Source: Methanobacteriota archaeon
Lineage (GTDB): Archaea > Halobacteriota > Methanomicrobia > Methanomicrobiales > Methanoculleaceae
DNA: 64,000 nt
NCBI GenBank assembly: GCA_016841955.1
Contig: JAENYE010000002.1
Span: forward strand, 432,967 to 496,966
Direction of reading: 5' to 3'
In this document: in pieces, positions 27,108 to 35,846 of the stretch
Numbering within the stretch: the first letter of the stretch is position 1
How the letters are laid out: the number at the start of each line of letters is the position of its first letter
Made by a program: the position numbers and the translations under genes
Notes under the pieces: generated by a model
What the model saw: the letters and a program-made list of their open reading frames with translations, nothing else
What the model was told of the DNA's origin: nothing
Database searches by the model: none

Positions 27108-27818
27108 ATGCGCCCGTTTGTCTTCGTCAACATTGCCATGAGCGCTGACGGGAAGATCTCAACGAAAGAGCGGCGGCAGGTGAGAATCTCGGGAAATGAA
27201 GATTACTCACGGGTCGACCGGATCAAGGCGGAGAGCGATGCCATTATGGTCGGCATCGGCACCGTGCTCGCCGACAACCCCTCGCTCACCGTCAAGTCCC
27301 CGGAACACCGGGCCGGGCGGAGAGCGGCCGGAAAGGATGAAAACCCCATCCGTGTCGTGGTGGACAGTGCGGGGAGGACCCCCCCGGATGCGGATATCCT
27401 CCACAAGGGGACCGGGAAGCGTATCGTCGCCGTCTCACGCAAGGCGCTCCCCGAAACGGTGGAGGCTCTCCGGCAGCATGCCGCCGTCATCACCGCAGGC
27501 GACGAGACCGTCGATCTTTCGGTCCTGCTCGAAGAGCTGCACCGGCGGGGTGTCCGGCGCCTGATGGTCGAGGGAGGCGGGACCCTGATCTGGGCGCTTT
27601 TTGAGCAGGGGCTCGTCGACGAACTCCAGACGTTCGTCGGCAACATCGTCATCGGCGGGAAGGACGCCCCCACGCCGGCGGATGGCACCGGTTTCCTCCG
27701 GGAGGAGGATTTTGCACGGCTCGCGCTCATCGAGGCCGTTCGACTCGATGACGGCCTGCTCATACGGTGGAGGGTGGAGAGAGCGAGGCGGGAGCACCCT
27801 GCCCGGTCGCCCCGTTGA
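27108..27818 (+). CDS. Archaeal riboflavin-pathway reductase (2,5-diamino-6-ribosylamino-pyrimidinone 5'-phosphate reductase)
   Basis: 236 residues, RibD C-terminal (dihydrofolate-reductase-like) domain alone, as in the archaeal pathway where reduction precedes deamination. Motifs: FVNIAMSADGKIST, DAIMVGIGTVLADNPSLTV, VRRLMVEGGGTLIWALFEQG. NADPH-dependent, cytoplasmic. A TATA-like CATATATG about 31 nt upstream gives a near-leaderless start. No other riboflavin genes are beside it. Confidence 0.93.
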   Translation: MRPFVFVNIAMSADGKISTKERRQVRISGNEDYSRVDRIKAESDAIMVGIGTVLADNPSLTVKSPEHRAGRRAAGKDENPIRVVVDSAGRTPPDADILHKGTGKRIVAVSRKALPETVEALRQHAAVITAGDETVDLSVLLEELHRRGVRRLMVEGGGTLIWALFEQGLVDELQTFVGNIVIGGKDAPTPADGTGFLREEDFARLALIEAVRLDDGLLIRWRVERARREHPARSPR

Positions 27819-27910
27819 TCGATGAGAAGGCGGATTGAAAGCCTCCAGGTTGCCCAATTGGCCGCACTTTGAACAGGCCGGTCAAAAAAGATCGTGAGGA
27901 TCCGTCAGGA

Positions 27911-28375
27911 TCATGGGACTTCTACAATCTGGTCTTTAATCTTGTAGGAGCCACCCGTGACGAGAGCGACGGTTATCTCAACCCGGTTCTCCCCTTTTGC
28001 ATTATGAATGATGAGTTCGTCGCCGCGGATCGGCTGCATGGTTTCGGTGACGACCTCCCCGGTCGATTTGGTCACGCGTACGTCGATGCTCGTTACGAAT
28101 TCCTGGCCCTTACCGCCGCTGAACGCGATGTACAGGTCGTTCGTAACCCGTGAGGGGAATCCACCCGTAAGCTGGAACTCAACCTCCTTTCCCGGCGGCA
28201 TCGTCTGCGTCGGGCCGGGCGTAAGCGAGACCGGGGCCGTGGGCGCAGGCGTTGCCGTGACCACCGGAGTTTCTGTCGGAGATGGTCCGGCGGGCTCGTC
28301 AGAGCCAGTGCAGGCGGCACTGAGCGAAAATGCGAGCAGAAGCACAATCAGAGCAGGTAGCAACCTGAAGTTCAT
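27911..28375 (-). CDS. Predicted lipoprotein, function unknown
   Basis: 154 residues from the ATG at 28375 (an upstream in-frame start at 28405 precedes the signal peptide). Signal sequence LLPALIVLLLAFSLSAAC ends in a lipobox, followed by a Thr/Pro-rich linker (SPTETPVVTATPAPTAPVS) and a small beta-rich domain (VEFQLTGGFPSRVTNDLYIA). This architecture is common in Methanomicrobiales surface lipoproteins. A minus-strand T-run at 27883-27889 may terminate it. Confidence 0.8.
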   Translation of the reverse strand: MNFRLLPALIVLLLAFSLSAACTGSDEPAGPSPTETPVVTATPAPTAPVSLTPGPTQTMPPGKEVEFQLTGGFPSRVTNDLYIAFSGGKGQEFVTSIDVRVTKSTGEVVTETMQPIRGDELIIHNAKGENRVEITVALVTGGSYKIKDQIVEVP

Positions 28376-28619
28376 AAAGCATTCATGCACATCAAGGTAT
28401 TTCACCCTTTCGTCACACGTGCGGCGTATCCGGCATACGACAGGATAAATACCGGTACAGCTGCTTGATCGGCAGCCCGGATAAATCGCACCCTGGCCAG
28501 AGCAATGGCATAATTATGGCTGAAAATGCCCCGGATTGGTTCTCCATCAACGCGCAAAATACGCAATATTTATGATTGCGAGAAGGAAACTTCTATCTAT
28601 ACCCATAGAGGTACAAAAA

Positions 28620-30209
28620 ATGAATTTACGAAGACCTAACGCTAATGAAGCGACAGGAACGACCAACCGTTCCCGGGACGTCGTACCCATGTCCGGCATC
28701 TGCACACGGTGTGTCGACGGATGCAAGGGAGGCTGCGAGATCTGGCTCTCCTCCTTCCGGGGCAGAGAGGTTCTCTATCCCGGCCCGTTCGGCGAGATCA
28801 CCGCCGGTGCGGACAAGGACTACCCGATCGACTACTCGCACCTGAACATCCAGGGCTACGCACAGGGTGCGAAGGGACTGCCGGAAGGCGTCGAGGCCAG
28901 CCCCGACACCGCGGTATTCCCGGACGTCGACACCAGGACCGAGTACGGGTGGGATATCAAGGTCCCGATGCGGGTTCCCATCTTCACCGGAGCACTCGGG
29001 TCGACCGAGATCGCCCGGGCAAACTGGGAGCACTTCGCCATCGGAGCCGCCATATCGGGCATCACGCTCGTCTGTGGGGAGAACGTCTGCGGGGTCGACC
29101 CGGGACTGGTGCTCGATCACAACGGCAAGGTCAGCAAATCGCCCGAGATGGACCGACGGATCGAAACCTACCGGAAGTTCCATGACAAGTACGGCGAACT
29201 CCTGGTGCAGCTCAACGTGGAGGACACGCGGCTTGGAACCGCGGAGTATGTCTCCTCGAAGCACAACCTGGAGACGATCGAACTGAAATGGGGTCAGGGC
29301 GCAAAGTGCATCGGCGGCGAGATCAAGGTAGGCAGCCTCGACCGGGCGAACCAGCTGAAAGATCGCGGCTACATTGTCCTTCCGGACCCCAGGTCCTCCG
29401 AAGTGCAGGCAGCCTTCAAGGACGGCGCCATAAGGGAGTTCGAGCGGCACTCTCGTCTCGGCTTCGTCACCCGTGAGGGGTTCCTTGAGGAAGTCGACCG
29501 GCTCCGCGACGTCGGGTTCAAGCGGGTCACCCTCAAGACAGGCGCCTACTCGGCCGTCGAACTCGCAATGGCAATGCGCTATGGTGCCGAAGCAAAGATC
29601 GACCTCCTCACCATCGACGGCGCGCCCGGCGGCACGGGGATGAGCCCCTGGCCGATGATGAACGAGTGGGGCATCCCGACCTTCTACATCGAGGCACTCG
29701 CCTACCAGTTCGCCGAGCGGCTGAAGGCACGGGGCATCCGTGTTCCGGACCTCGCCATCGCCGGCGGATTTGCAGACGAGGCAAACGTCTTCAAGGCGCT
29801 CGCCATGGGAAGTCCCTACGTCAGAGCGGTCTGCATGGGCCGCGGTCTGATGATCCCCGGCATGGTCGGGAAGAACATCGAAAAGTGGCTCGCAGCCGGC
29901 GAACTCCCCAAGACCATCTCGAAGTACGGCAGCAACGTCGAGGAGATCTTCGTCTGCTACGAGGAACTCAAGGAGAAATACCCCGGCCGGATAGACGAGA
30001 TCCCGCTCGGTGCGCTCGGCATCTACACCTACGCGCAGAAGTTCAGGACCGGACTCCAGCAGATCATGGCAGGGAACCGGAACTTCAGCCTCGGGACGGT
30101 AGCCCGCAGCGACCTGATGGCCCTGACCGAGGAGGCGGAAGCGGTCTCCGGCATCCCGTACGTGATGCGGGCCTACCGCGACGCTGCCGAAGCAGTCCTC
30201 GACTCGTGA
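28620..30209 (+). CDS. FMN-binding glutamate synthase family protein (archaeal GltB-type)
   Basis: 529 residues from the ATG at 28620, which has AGAGGT 7 nt upstream; a longer frame to 28536 crosses a TATA-like ATATTTATGA. The TIM-barrel glutamate synthase domain is shown by DLLTIDGAPGGTGMSPWPMM and LAIAGGFADEANVFKALAMG. A CX2CX3CX3C cluster (C28, C31, C35, C39) near the N-terminus may bind iron-sulfur. No amidotransferase or pyridine-nucleotide subunit lies beside it, so whether it makes glutamate is open. Confidence 0.88.
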   Translation: MNLRRPNANEATGTTNRSRDVVPMSGICTRCVDGCKGGCEIWLSSFRGREVLYPGPFGEITAGADKDYPIDYSHLNIQGYAQGAKGLPEGVEASPDTAVFPDVDTRTEYGWDIKVPMRVPIFTGALGSTEIARANWEHFAIGAAISGITLVCGENVCGVDPGLVLDHNGKVSKSPEMDRRIETYRKFHDKYGELLVQLNVEDTRLGTAEYVSSKHNLETIELKWGQGAKCIGGEIKVGSLDRANQLKDRGYIVLPDPRSSEVQAAFKDGAIREFERHSRLGFVTREGFLEEVDRLRDVGFKRVTLKTGAYSAVELAMAMRYGAEAKIDLLTIDGAPGGTGMSPWPMMNEWGIPTFYIEALAYQFAERLKARGIRVPDLAIAGGFADEANVFKALAMGSPYVRAVCMGRGLMIPGMVGKNIEKWLAAGELPKTISKYGSNVEEIFVCYEELKEKYPGRIDEIPLGALGIYTYAQKFRTGLQQIMAGNRNFSLGTVARSDLMALTEEAEAVSGIPYVMRAYRDAAEAVLDS

Positions 30210-30326
30210 GCACGGAGCGGTACAGAGAGGCGAATCTCCTCCCCCGGGGGGTCACATGCCACGTCCCAAACAATGGGCGAGGGAGAGTAAAACAACCCCG
30301 GGAGACACAGATTCCCCAAACAAACC

Positions 30327-30332
30327 TTTTTT
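30327..30332 (+). terminator. Oligo-T run between glutamate synthase-like gene and epimerase
   Basis: TTTTTT about 120 nt after the stop, directly before the AT-rich epimerase promoter (AATAATATTATG). Confidence 0.35.
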
Positions 30333-30375
30333 AATAATATTATGTACCCGCGATAATATTTAATGCGAAGAGTGC

Positions 30376-30391
30376 ATCAGGTGTGCCTGAT
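30376..30391. promoter_or_regulatory. Palindrome in the epimerase leader
   Basis: ATCAGGTGTGCCTGAT: 6-bp arms with a 4-nt loop, 5 nt before the ATG at 30397. TATA-like GATAATATTTAATG lies at about 30352-30365. It could be an operator or an RNA hairpin covering the translation start. Confidence 0.4.
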
Positions 30392-30396
30392 ACATC

Positions 30397-31530
30397 ATGC
30401 ATACGGATACCAGTCCGACCATTCTCATCACCGGCGGAGCAGGATTCATCGGGTCGCACCTCGCAACGGAGTTGCTGCAGCACGGCTATGGGGTCCGCAT
30501 CCTCGACAACCTGACGCCACGGGTGCACGGCCCGGAGCGGCACCGGCCCAACCATCTCGACCCGCGGGCTAAGGTCATCGTCGGGGATATCCGGGACCCG
30601 CACCGGCTGCTGGAGGCTCTCGACGGGGTCGACGCCGTCATTCACCTGGCGGCGGTCGTCGGGGAGCGGTCGAGCATGTACCGGATCGAGAAGTACATGA
30701 GCGTCAATACCACCGGAACTGCCGTCCTCCTCGAGGCCTTGCTCGACCATCCCATCAAGCGGCTCATCGTCGCCTCGAGCAGTGCCGTCTACGGGGAAGG
30801 CCTATACTGCTCATACAACGGCACCGTCTACCCGAAGATCCGGCGCTCTCCCGACCGGGTGGCAAGGGGGGACTGGGAACCCCGGAGCCCGGACGGGGAG
30901 GTGATCTATCCGCTTCCCACACCGGAGACAAAGGAGGCGTCGCCGCTCTCGGTCTACGCCATCTCCAAGTACGACCAGGAGGAGATGTGCAGGCTGATCG
31001 GGGAGCTGTACGGCATCCCGACGACCATTCTCCGGCTCTTCAACGTATACGGCCCGCACCAGGGGTACACCAGCCCATACTCTGGCATGCTGACCGAGTA
31101 TGCGTCCCGCCTGCTCCAGGATCTCCCGGTGCGCCTCTTCGAGGACGGTTACCAGCAGCGTGACTTCGTGAGCGTCTACGATGCGGTACGCGCCTTCCGC
31201 CTGGCCCTTGAATCACCCGGCGCTGCCCGCAGGACGTTCAACATCGGGAGTGGCCGCCCCTATACGTTCCGGACCGTCGCCGATCTTCTCGCGACGATAA
31301 CCCGGCGGCAGCGCCTCTCCCCCGAGGTCACGGGGACCGGCCGGATCGGTGATATCCGCCACTGCACTGCAGACATCAGCCGTGCCCGGGAGATCCTCGG
31401 CTACGATCCAAAGGTCACCCTCGAGGCGGGCCTGCTCGACCTGGTCGCCTGGGTCGAGGCGGAGATCGCACAGCGGCAGAAGGTTCCCGCCCCCCTTGAG
31501 GTGCCAAAGTCGTCGCGTCTCCCGGTCTGA
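30397..31530 (+). CDS. NAD-dependent sugar epimerase/dehydratase (extended SDR)
   Basis: 377 residues. Rossmann motif TGGAGFIGSHLA near residues 13-24, catalytic Ser/Tyr/Lys pattern in VASSSAVYGEG and VYAISKYDQEE, and substrate-side motif RLFNVYGPHQ. Resembles UDP-glucose 4-epimerase-type enzymes that act on nucleotide sugars for surface glycans; the exact sugar is unknown. It is monocistronic in the sequence seen here. Confidence 0.88.
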   Translation: MHTDTSPTILITGGAGFIGSHLATELLQHGYGVRILDNLTPRVHGPERHRPNHLDPRAKVIVGDIRDPHRLLEALDGVDAVIHLAAVVGERSSMYRIEKYMSVNTTGTAVLLEALLDHPIKRLIVASSSAVYGEGLYCSYNGTVYPKIRRSPDRVARGDWEPRSPDGEVIYPLPTPETKEASPLSVYAISKYDQEEMCRLIGELYGIPTTILRLFNVYGPHQGYTSPYSGMLTEYASRLLQDLPVRLFEDGYQQRDFVSVYDAVRAFRLALESPGAARRTFNIGSGRPYTFRTVADLLATITRRQRLSPEVTGTGRIGDIRHCTADISRAREILGYDPKVTLEAGLLDLVAWVEAEIAQRQKVPAPLEVPKSSRLPV

Positions 31531-31583
31531 AGGCCAACCGGGCCCAACCTTTATTTTCCCCACCGGACGTACGTAATCATACC

Positions 31584-32330
31584 ATGCGCCTCAGCCTCCG
31601 GACCTGGGAAGTACGGCTTGGGATCGTCCTGGTTGCCCTCTCGGTCGTCATCTACAGCGTGAAATACCTCCTGCTCGGCGACCCCGAGAACACCTACCAG
31701 TACATCTTCAACGCTCTCGGGTTTCTGCCGATCAACGTCCTCCTGGTCACCCTGCTCATAAACGAGCTCCTGGGCATCCGGGCAAAGCGCGAGAGGCTGG
31801 AGAAGTTGAACATGGTCGTCGGCACCTTCTTCTCGGAGGTCGGCACCGGGCTCCTCACCTACCTCTCGGACCGCGACCCGAACCTCGCCGCGGTCCGGCA
31901 GGACCTCGTCGTGACGGACGCCTGGACGCCGGAGATGTTCTCCGCGGTGCGTGACCGCCTCCGGCACCACCGGTGCGGCGTCGCCGTCGGTGCCGCGGAC
32001 CTGCAGGATCTCTGCCGGTACCTCACAGAGCGGCGGGGCTTCCTCCTTCGCCTGCTCGAGAACCCCGTCCTCCTGGAGCACGAGTCGTTCACCGACCTCC
32101 TCAGGGCGGTCTTCCACCTGACCGAGGAACTCGAACGGCGGAGAGACTTCGCCGGCCTCCCGGAGAGCGACATCGCCCACCTTGCCGGGGACGTCGAACG
32201 GGTGTACGGCCTGCTCATCGGCCAGTGGCTCGGCTACATGGAGTACCTCAAGCGCAACTACCCCTACCTCTTCTCGCTTGCGATGCGCTCGAACCCCTTC
32301 GACGAGACGGCGTCGCCGGTTGTACAGTGA
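31584..32330 (+). CDS. Conserved membrane-anchored protein, function unknown
   Basis: 248 residues. Two N-terminal membrane segments (LGIVLVALSVVIYSVKYLLL and FLPINVLLVTLLINELLG) precede a cytoplasmic helical region with charged heptad-like stretches (KRERLEKLNMVVGTFFSEVG; HLTEELERRRDF). TATA-like TTTATTTT about 31 nt before the ATG gives a leaderless start. Family not recognised. Confidence 0.75.
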   Translation: MRLSLRTWEVRLGIVLVALSVVIYSVKYLLLGDPENTYQYIFNALGFLPINVLLVTLLINELLGIRAKRERLEKLNMVVGTFFSEVGTGLLTYLSDRDPNLAAVRQDLVVTDAWTPEMFSAVRDRLRHHRCGVAVGAADLQDLCRYLTERRGFLLRLLENPVLLEHESFTDLLRAVFHLTEELERRRDFAGLPESDIAHLAGDVERVYGLLIGQWLGYMEYLKRNYPYLFSLAMRSNPFDETASPVVQ

Positions 32331-32368
32331 GGATTCGCTCGAGAAGGTAGCACAATCCGTCGATTACT

Positions 32369-32445
32369 TTGACTCACGCGAAGCCGCGAAGGAGAGACGC
32401 CAACAATGTGCCGGGCTTCGCGTTCTGCGCGGCTTCGCGTGAGAC
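32369..32445 (+). repeat. Dispersed repeat family C, copy 1
   Basis: ACGCGAAGCCGCGAAG and, inverted, GCGCGGCTTCGCGTGAGACC make a long imperfect hairpin. Similar sequence (GCGGCTTCGCG, CTTCGCGTGAGGCC) occurs at 53918-53962. Confidence 0.6.
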
Positions 32446-32477
32446 CGCATCAATTCGCACCTGCGGGCAGTCATACT

Positions 32478-32507
32478 CCGTACCTTACGGTGCTCAAGCT
32501 CCTGCCC
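32478..32507 (-). repeat. Dispersed repeat family B, partial copy (inverted)
   Basis: On the minus strand it reads GGAGCTTGAGCACCGTAAGG, matching GGAGCTTGAGCACCGTTAGG at 48603-48622. Confidence 0.55.
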
Positions 32508-32588
32508 CGTGGGCAGTCGCACTCGCCACGCCCGCTGAGAGGGCGCAACCTATATACCACCAGCCAATCTACGCCACGCCCGATCACC

Positions 32589-34247
32589 ATGGGCGAATAC
32601 TCCGTACTGATCGGCGGGAAGGCCGGGGAGGGCATCAACACGGCAGGCCTCTCCATCGCCGGCCTCTTCTCCCGCCTCGGCTACCGCACCTACATGTACT
32701 TCGATTACCCCTCGCTCATCCGGGGAGGGCACAACTTCGCGATCATCCGGGCTTCTGAAAGGACGATCGGGGCGCACCGCACCCCGGTCGACGTTCTCCT
32801 CGCCTTCGACCAGAACAGCATCGAGAACCACCGGGAGCGGGTCCATGACGGCACGACCGTCATCTACGACGCCTCGCAGGCGGTGAAGGCGGAAGGCTAC
32901 GGCCTCCCGCTCGATACGATCCTCGAAGAAGAGAAGGCCCCCCCGATCACCGGGAACTCCGCGATGCTCGGGGCGCTTGCCCGGGTGGCGGGCATCGGGC
33001 GGGAAGTTCTCGAGGACGTCCTCCGCACAACCGTCCCCGAAAAGCACCTGGAGGCGAACCTCCGGGTCGCCGGACGGGGCTACGACGCCGCGGGGGAGGT
33101 CTTCACGGTCGAGCCGCTCGATGCCCCGGCGCTCCCGGTCCTGACGGGAAACGAGGCCGCCGGGCTCGGGCTCGTCCACGGCGGGCTCGACTCCTACGTC
33201 GCCTACCCGATGACTCCGTCATCCAACCTCCTCCACTTCCTCGCCCGGCATGCCGAAGACCTCTCGATCAAGGTCATCCACCCCGAGAACGAGATCGGCG
33301 TCATCCAGATGGCGCTCGGGCTCGCCTACGCGGGCGAGAAGACGGCGGTCGGCACCTCGGGCGGCGGGTTCTGCCTGATGACCGAAGGCCTCTCCCTCGC
33401 CGGGATGTCGGAGATTCCCGTGACGATCGTGATGGGGCAGCGGCCCGGCCCGAGCACCGGCATGCCGACCTACACCGCCCAGGGCGACCTCCACTTCGTC
33501 CTGAACGCAGGCCAGGGGGAGTTCCCCCGGCTCGTCGTCGCCCCGGGCGACCTCGAGGAGGCCTACGCCTGGTCGGCGACCGCCCTGATGCTCTCCTGGA
33601 GGTACCAGGTCCCCGCGATCGTCCTCACCGACAAGGCACTCGCCGAAGGGGCCTGCTCCTTCGATGTCGGGGCCGTCGCCCCGCCCCCGGACCATGAACC
33701 GGTGCTCTGGGACGGCGCAGGCGAGTACCGGCGCTATGCCCGGACTGAAAGCGGGGTATCGCCGCTCGCCTTCCCGGGAAGGGAAGGCGCCGTCGTCAAG
33801 GTGAACAGTTACGCCCACGACGAGACCGGGTTCACGACGGAGACCGTAAAGGGCGTCACGGCGTTGCAGGAGAAGAGGTTCCGGAAAGGCGAGAGCCTGA
33901 AAGCGGAACTCAGCACCTACCCGGCGGTGAAGACCTACGGCGCACGGGACGCCGGGACGACGATCGTCTGCTGGGGGTCGGAGAAGTGGGCCTGTATCGA
34001 GGCCGCCGAGGAGTTCGGGGCACGGGTCGTCCAGCCGCTCGTTCTTGCACCGTTTCCCGCCCGGCAGTGGAAGGAGGCGATGATCGGGGCAGGCAGGGTC
34101 GTCTGCGTCGAGAACAACGCCACCGGGCAGCTCGCCCTCCTCCTCCGGCAGCAGGGCTTCGACCCCGGCCACCCGGTCCTGAAGTACGACGGGCGGCCGT
34201 TTGCGGTCGACGAACTCGAGGCGAGACTCGGGGAGGTCTTCGCATGA
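32589..34247 (+). CDS. korA: 2-oxoacid:ferredoxin oxidoreductase, fused gamma-alpha subunit (KorA-type)
   Basis: 552 residues. The N-terminal ~190 residues are the gamma domain (SVLIGGKAGEGINTAGLSIA, RGGHNFAIIRAS); the rest is the alpha/pyrimidine-binding domain (GLVHGGLDSYVAYPMTPSS). Together with the beta subunit it oxidatively decarboxylates a 2-oxoacid, probably 2-oxoglutarate, with CoA and ferredoxin, or runs in reverse. The ATG at 32589 is set by TATATA at 32551-32556; the same frame is open to 32406 but crosses repeats. Confidence 0.92.
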   Translation: MGEYSVLIGGKAGEGINTAGLSIAGLFSRLGYRTYMYFDYPSLIRGGHNFAIIRASERTIGAHRTPVDVLLAFDQNSIENHRERVHDGTTVIYDASQAVKAEGYGLPLDTILEEEKAPPITGNSAMLGALARVAGIGREVLEDVLRTTVPEKHLEANLRVAGRGYDAAGEVFTVEPLDAPALPVLTGNEAAGLGLVHGGLDSYVAYPMTPSSNLLHFLARHAEDLSIKVIHPENEIGVIQMALGLAYAGEKTAVGTSGGGFCLMTEGLSLAGMSEIPVTIVMGQRPGPSTGMPTYTAQGDLHFVLNAGQGEFPRLVVAPGDLEEAYAWSATALMLSWRYQVPAIVLTDKALAEGACSFDVGAVAPPPDHEPVLWDGAGEYRRYARTESGVSPLAFPGREGAVVKVNSYAHDETGFTTETVKGVTALQEKRFRKGESLKAELSTYPAVKTYGARDAGTTIVCWGSEKWACIEAAEEFGARVVQPLVLAPFPARQWKEAMIGAGRVVCVENNATGQLALLLRQQGFDPGHPVLKYDGRPFAVDELEARLGEVFA

Positions 34248-35128
34248 ACCCGGAACAATCTGCCGGACGAACGGCCGGCGGGCTCATCAGCCCGGTACAG
34301 AACACCTGGTGCCCCGGGTGCGGCAACTTCTCGATCGAGCACATGATGAAGTCGGCCATCGCCGAACTCTCGGAGGAGGAGGGGATACCCCTCGAGAACT
34401 TCGTCCTCCTCGGCGGCATCGGGTGCCACGGGAAACTGGTCGATTACTTGAACGTCAACAGCTTCTACGGCATCCACGGGCGGTCGGTCCCGGCGGCCAC
34501 CGGGATGCGCCTCGCAAACCCGGATCTAAAGGTGATCTGCCACGTCGGGGACGGGGATATCTACGCCGAGGGGCTCGACCACCTCATCTTCGCGGCCAAA
34601 CGGAACAGCGACATCACGGTCATCGTCCACGACAACCGGGTCTACGGGCTGACGACGGGGCAGTACACCCCGACGTCGCCCACCGGCTTCAAGGGCCGCT
34701 CCACACCCGGCGGGAGCACGGAGCACCCCGTAAACCCCCTGGAGATGATGCTCGCCGCCGGGGCCACTCACATCGCGCGGGGCTACACGAAAAAGGTCCG
34801 GCACCTCAAGGACCTCTTCAAGGAAGCGATCGTGCACCGGGGGTTCTCGTTCGTCGACGTCCTCCAGATCTGCGCGACCTACTTCAACCTGACCGACTAC
34901 TACAACGCTCATGCCTACGAGATGCAGGAGGACGAGGTCGATACGGCCGAGTTCGCAAGCGCTCTTGGAAAGATCAGGGAATGGGACTACGACCGGGATG
35001 CGCCGATTCCGCTCGGGACGTTCTACTCCGTCGAAAGACCGGTCTACGAGGAGAAGTTCCGGGCGCTCACCGCCGGGAAGCCGGACAGGAGGGCGCTTGT
35101 TCGGAAGGTGCTTGAGGAGTGGCGGTGA
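34244..35128 (+). CDS. korB: 2-oxoacid:ferredoxin oxidoreductase, beta (TPP-binding) subunit
   Basis: 294 residues; ATG overlaps the korA stop by four bases (ATGA). TPP-binding motifs NTWCPGCGNFSIEH and CHVGDGDIYAEGLDHL followed by AAKRNSDITVIVHDNRVYG. No separate ferredoxin-like delta subunit lies nearby, so this is a two-gene KorAB enzyme. Substrate choice (2-oxoglutarate or another 2-oxoacid) is inferred from family resemblance. Confidence 0.93.
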   Translation: MNPEQSAGRTAGGLISPVQNTWCPGCGNFSIEHMMKSAIAELSEEEGIPLENFVLLGGIGCHGKLVDYLNVNSFYGIHGRSVPAATGMRLANPDLKVICHVGDGDIYAEGLDHLIFAAKRNSDITVIVHDNRVYGLTTGQYTPTSPTGFKGRSTPGGSTEHPVNPLEMMLAAGATHIARGYTKKVRHLKDLFKEAIVHRGFSFVDVLQICATYFNLTDYYNAHAYEMQEDEVDTAEFASALGKIREWDYDRDAPIPLGTFYSVERPVYEEKFRALTAGKPDRRALVRKVLEEWR

Positions 35129-35144
35129 ATCTCCGGCGGTGCCT

Positions 35145-35846
35145 TCACGGCGCCGTCGTCAGGTGACGCTTTCGGAGGTATTCCCGGACCGCCACCGACT
35201 CGAGGTTCCCCTGGTCCAGCTGCCGGACAACCTCGTCGATCGCCTCCACCTGGAGCAGGATCTTATCACGCATGTCACCGTCCACGAACCCGGCCAATGC
35301 GGCAATCACCTGGAGCGGGTTGCGGATCCGGTCGTTAAGGGTCGCAGACTGAATGATATTCTCCTCGAGCCGCTGCAGCACTTCTTTCTGCAGGCAGGGT
35401 TCCGGGCGGGCCGCCTTCGCGATGACGGTTACGCTCCCCATGGCGTTCCTCCCGTCCGTCGATACCGGCACAATAGTCAGGATCGCCTCAAACTCCGCGC
35501 CGGCTTTCGTCCTGAACCGGGCCGGCCGGCCGGGCAGGAACGTTCCTGCCGGGAGCAACCCCGCCCCCTGGCCTTCGCCGGCCAAAAAGAGGCGGTTCAT
35601 GGTGGTCCCAAGAACCTCATCCTCCCGGTAGCCGAAGATCTCCTCCGCACCGTGATTCCAGGTGACGATTGTCCCGTCGCTCTCCATCCCGACGACCGCA
35701 TCGCGGATCGCGAGACCGACGGCGTTGAGGACGGACTGCAACCCCGGCGCCGGGGCCGTTCCGGGGGAATCGGCGGGCCGGATGCCTCGATTGAGGCGGC
35801 GACGGGATCGAGCTCCACGAGGAGGACGACGCAGGCCTTCCGTCAT
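35145..35846 (-). CDS. PAS protein with a kinase-like helix lacking His and ATPase domain
   Basis: 233 residues. A basic N-terminus precedes one PAS domain (VVGMESDGTIVTWNHGAEEI, GYREDEVLG). The C-terminal helices (IIQSATLNDRIRNPLQVIAA) resemble a histidine-kinase phosphoacceptor hairpin, but the position of His is Asn/Asp and no HATPase follows. The 3' end is not truncated by a visible frameshift. Its start overlaps the upstream kinase gene by four bases, so they are co-translated; it may act as a partner of that kinase. Confidence 0.8.
   Translation of the reverse strand: MTEGLRRPPRGARSRRRLNRGIRPADSPGTAPAPGLQSVLNAVGLAIRDAVVGMESDGTIVTWNHGAEEIFGYREDEVLGTTMNRLFLAGEGQGAGLLPAGTFLPGRPARFRTKAGAEFEAILTIVPVSTDGRNAMGSVTVIAKAARPEPCLQKEVLQRLEENIIQSATLNDRIRNPLQVIAALAGFVDGDMRDKILLQVEAIDEVVRQLDQGNLESVAVREYLRKRHLTTAP

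Larger units (their letters stand above)
32331..32588. other. Intergenic repeats and promoter of korA
   Basis: No gene. Holds repeat family C (32369-32445), an inverted family B block (32478-32507) and, near the end, TATATA (32551-32556) about 35 nt before the korA ATG. Confidence 0.55.

Noticed and set aside
32406..32588. N-terminal extension of korA
   Set aside because: Runs through repeats and across the TATA box; the gamma domain starts at the 32589 ATG.
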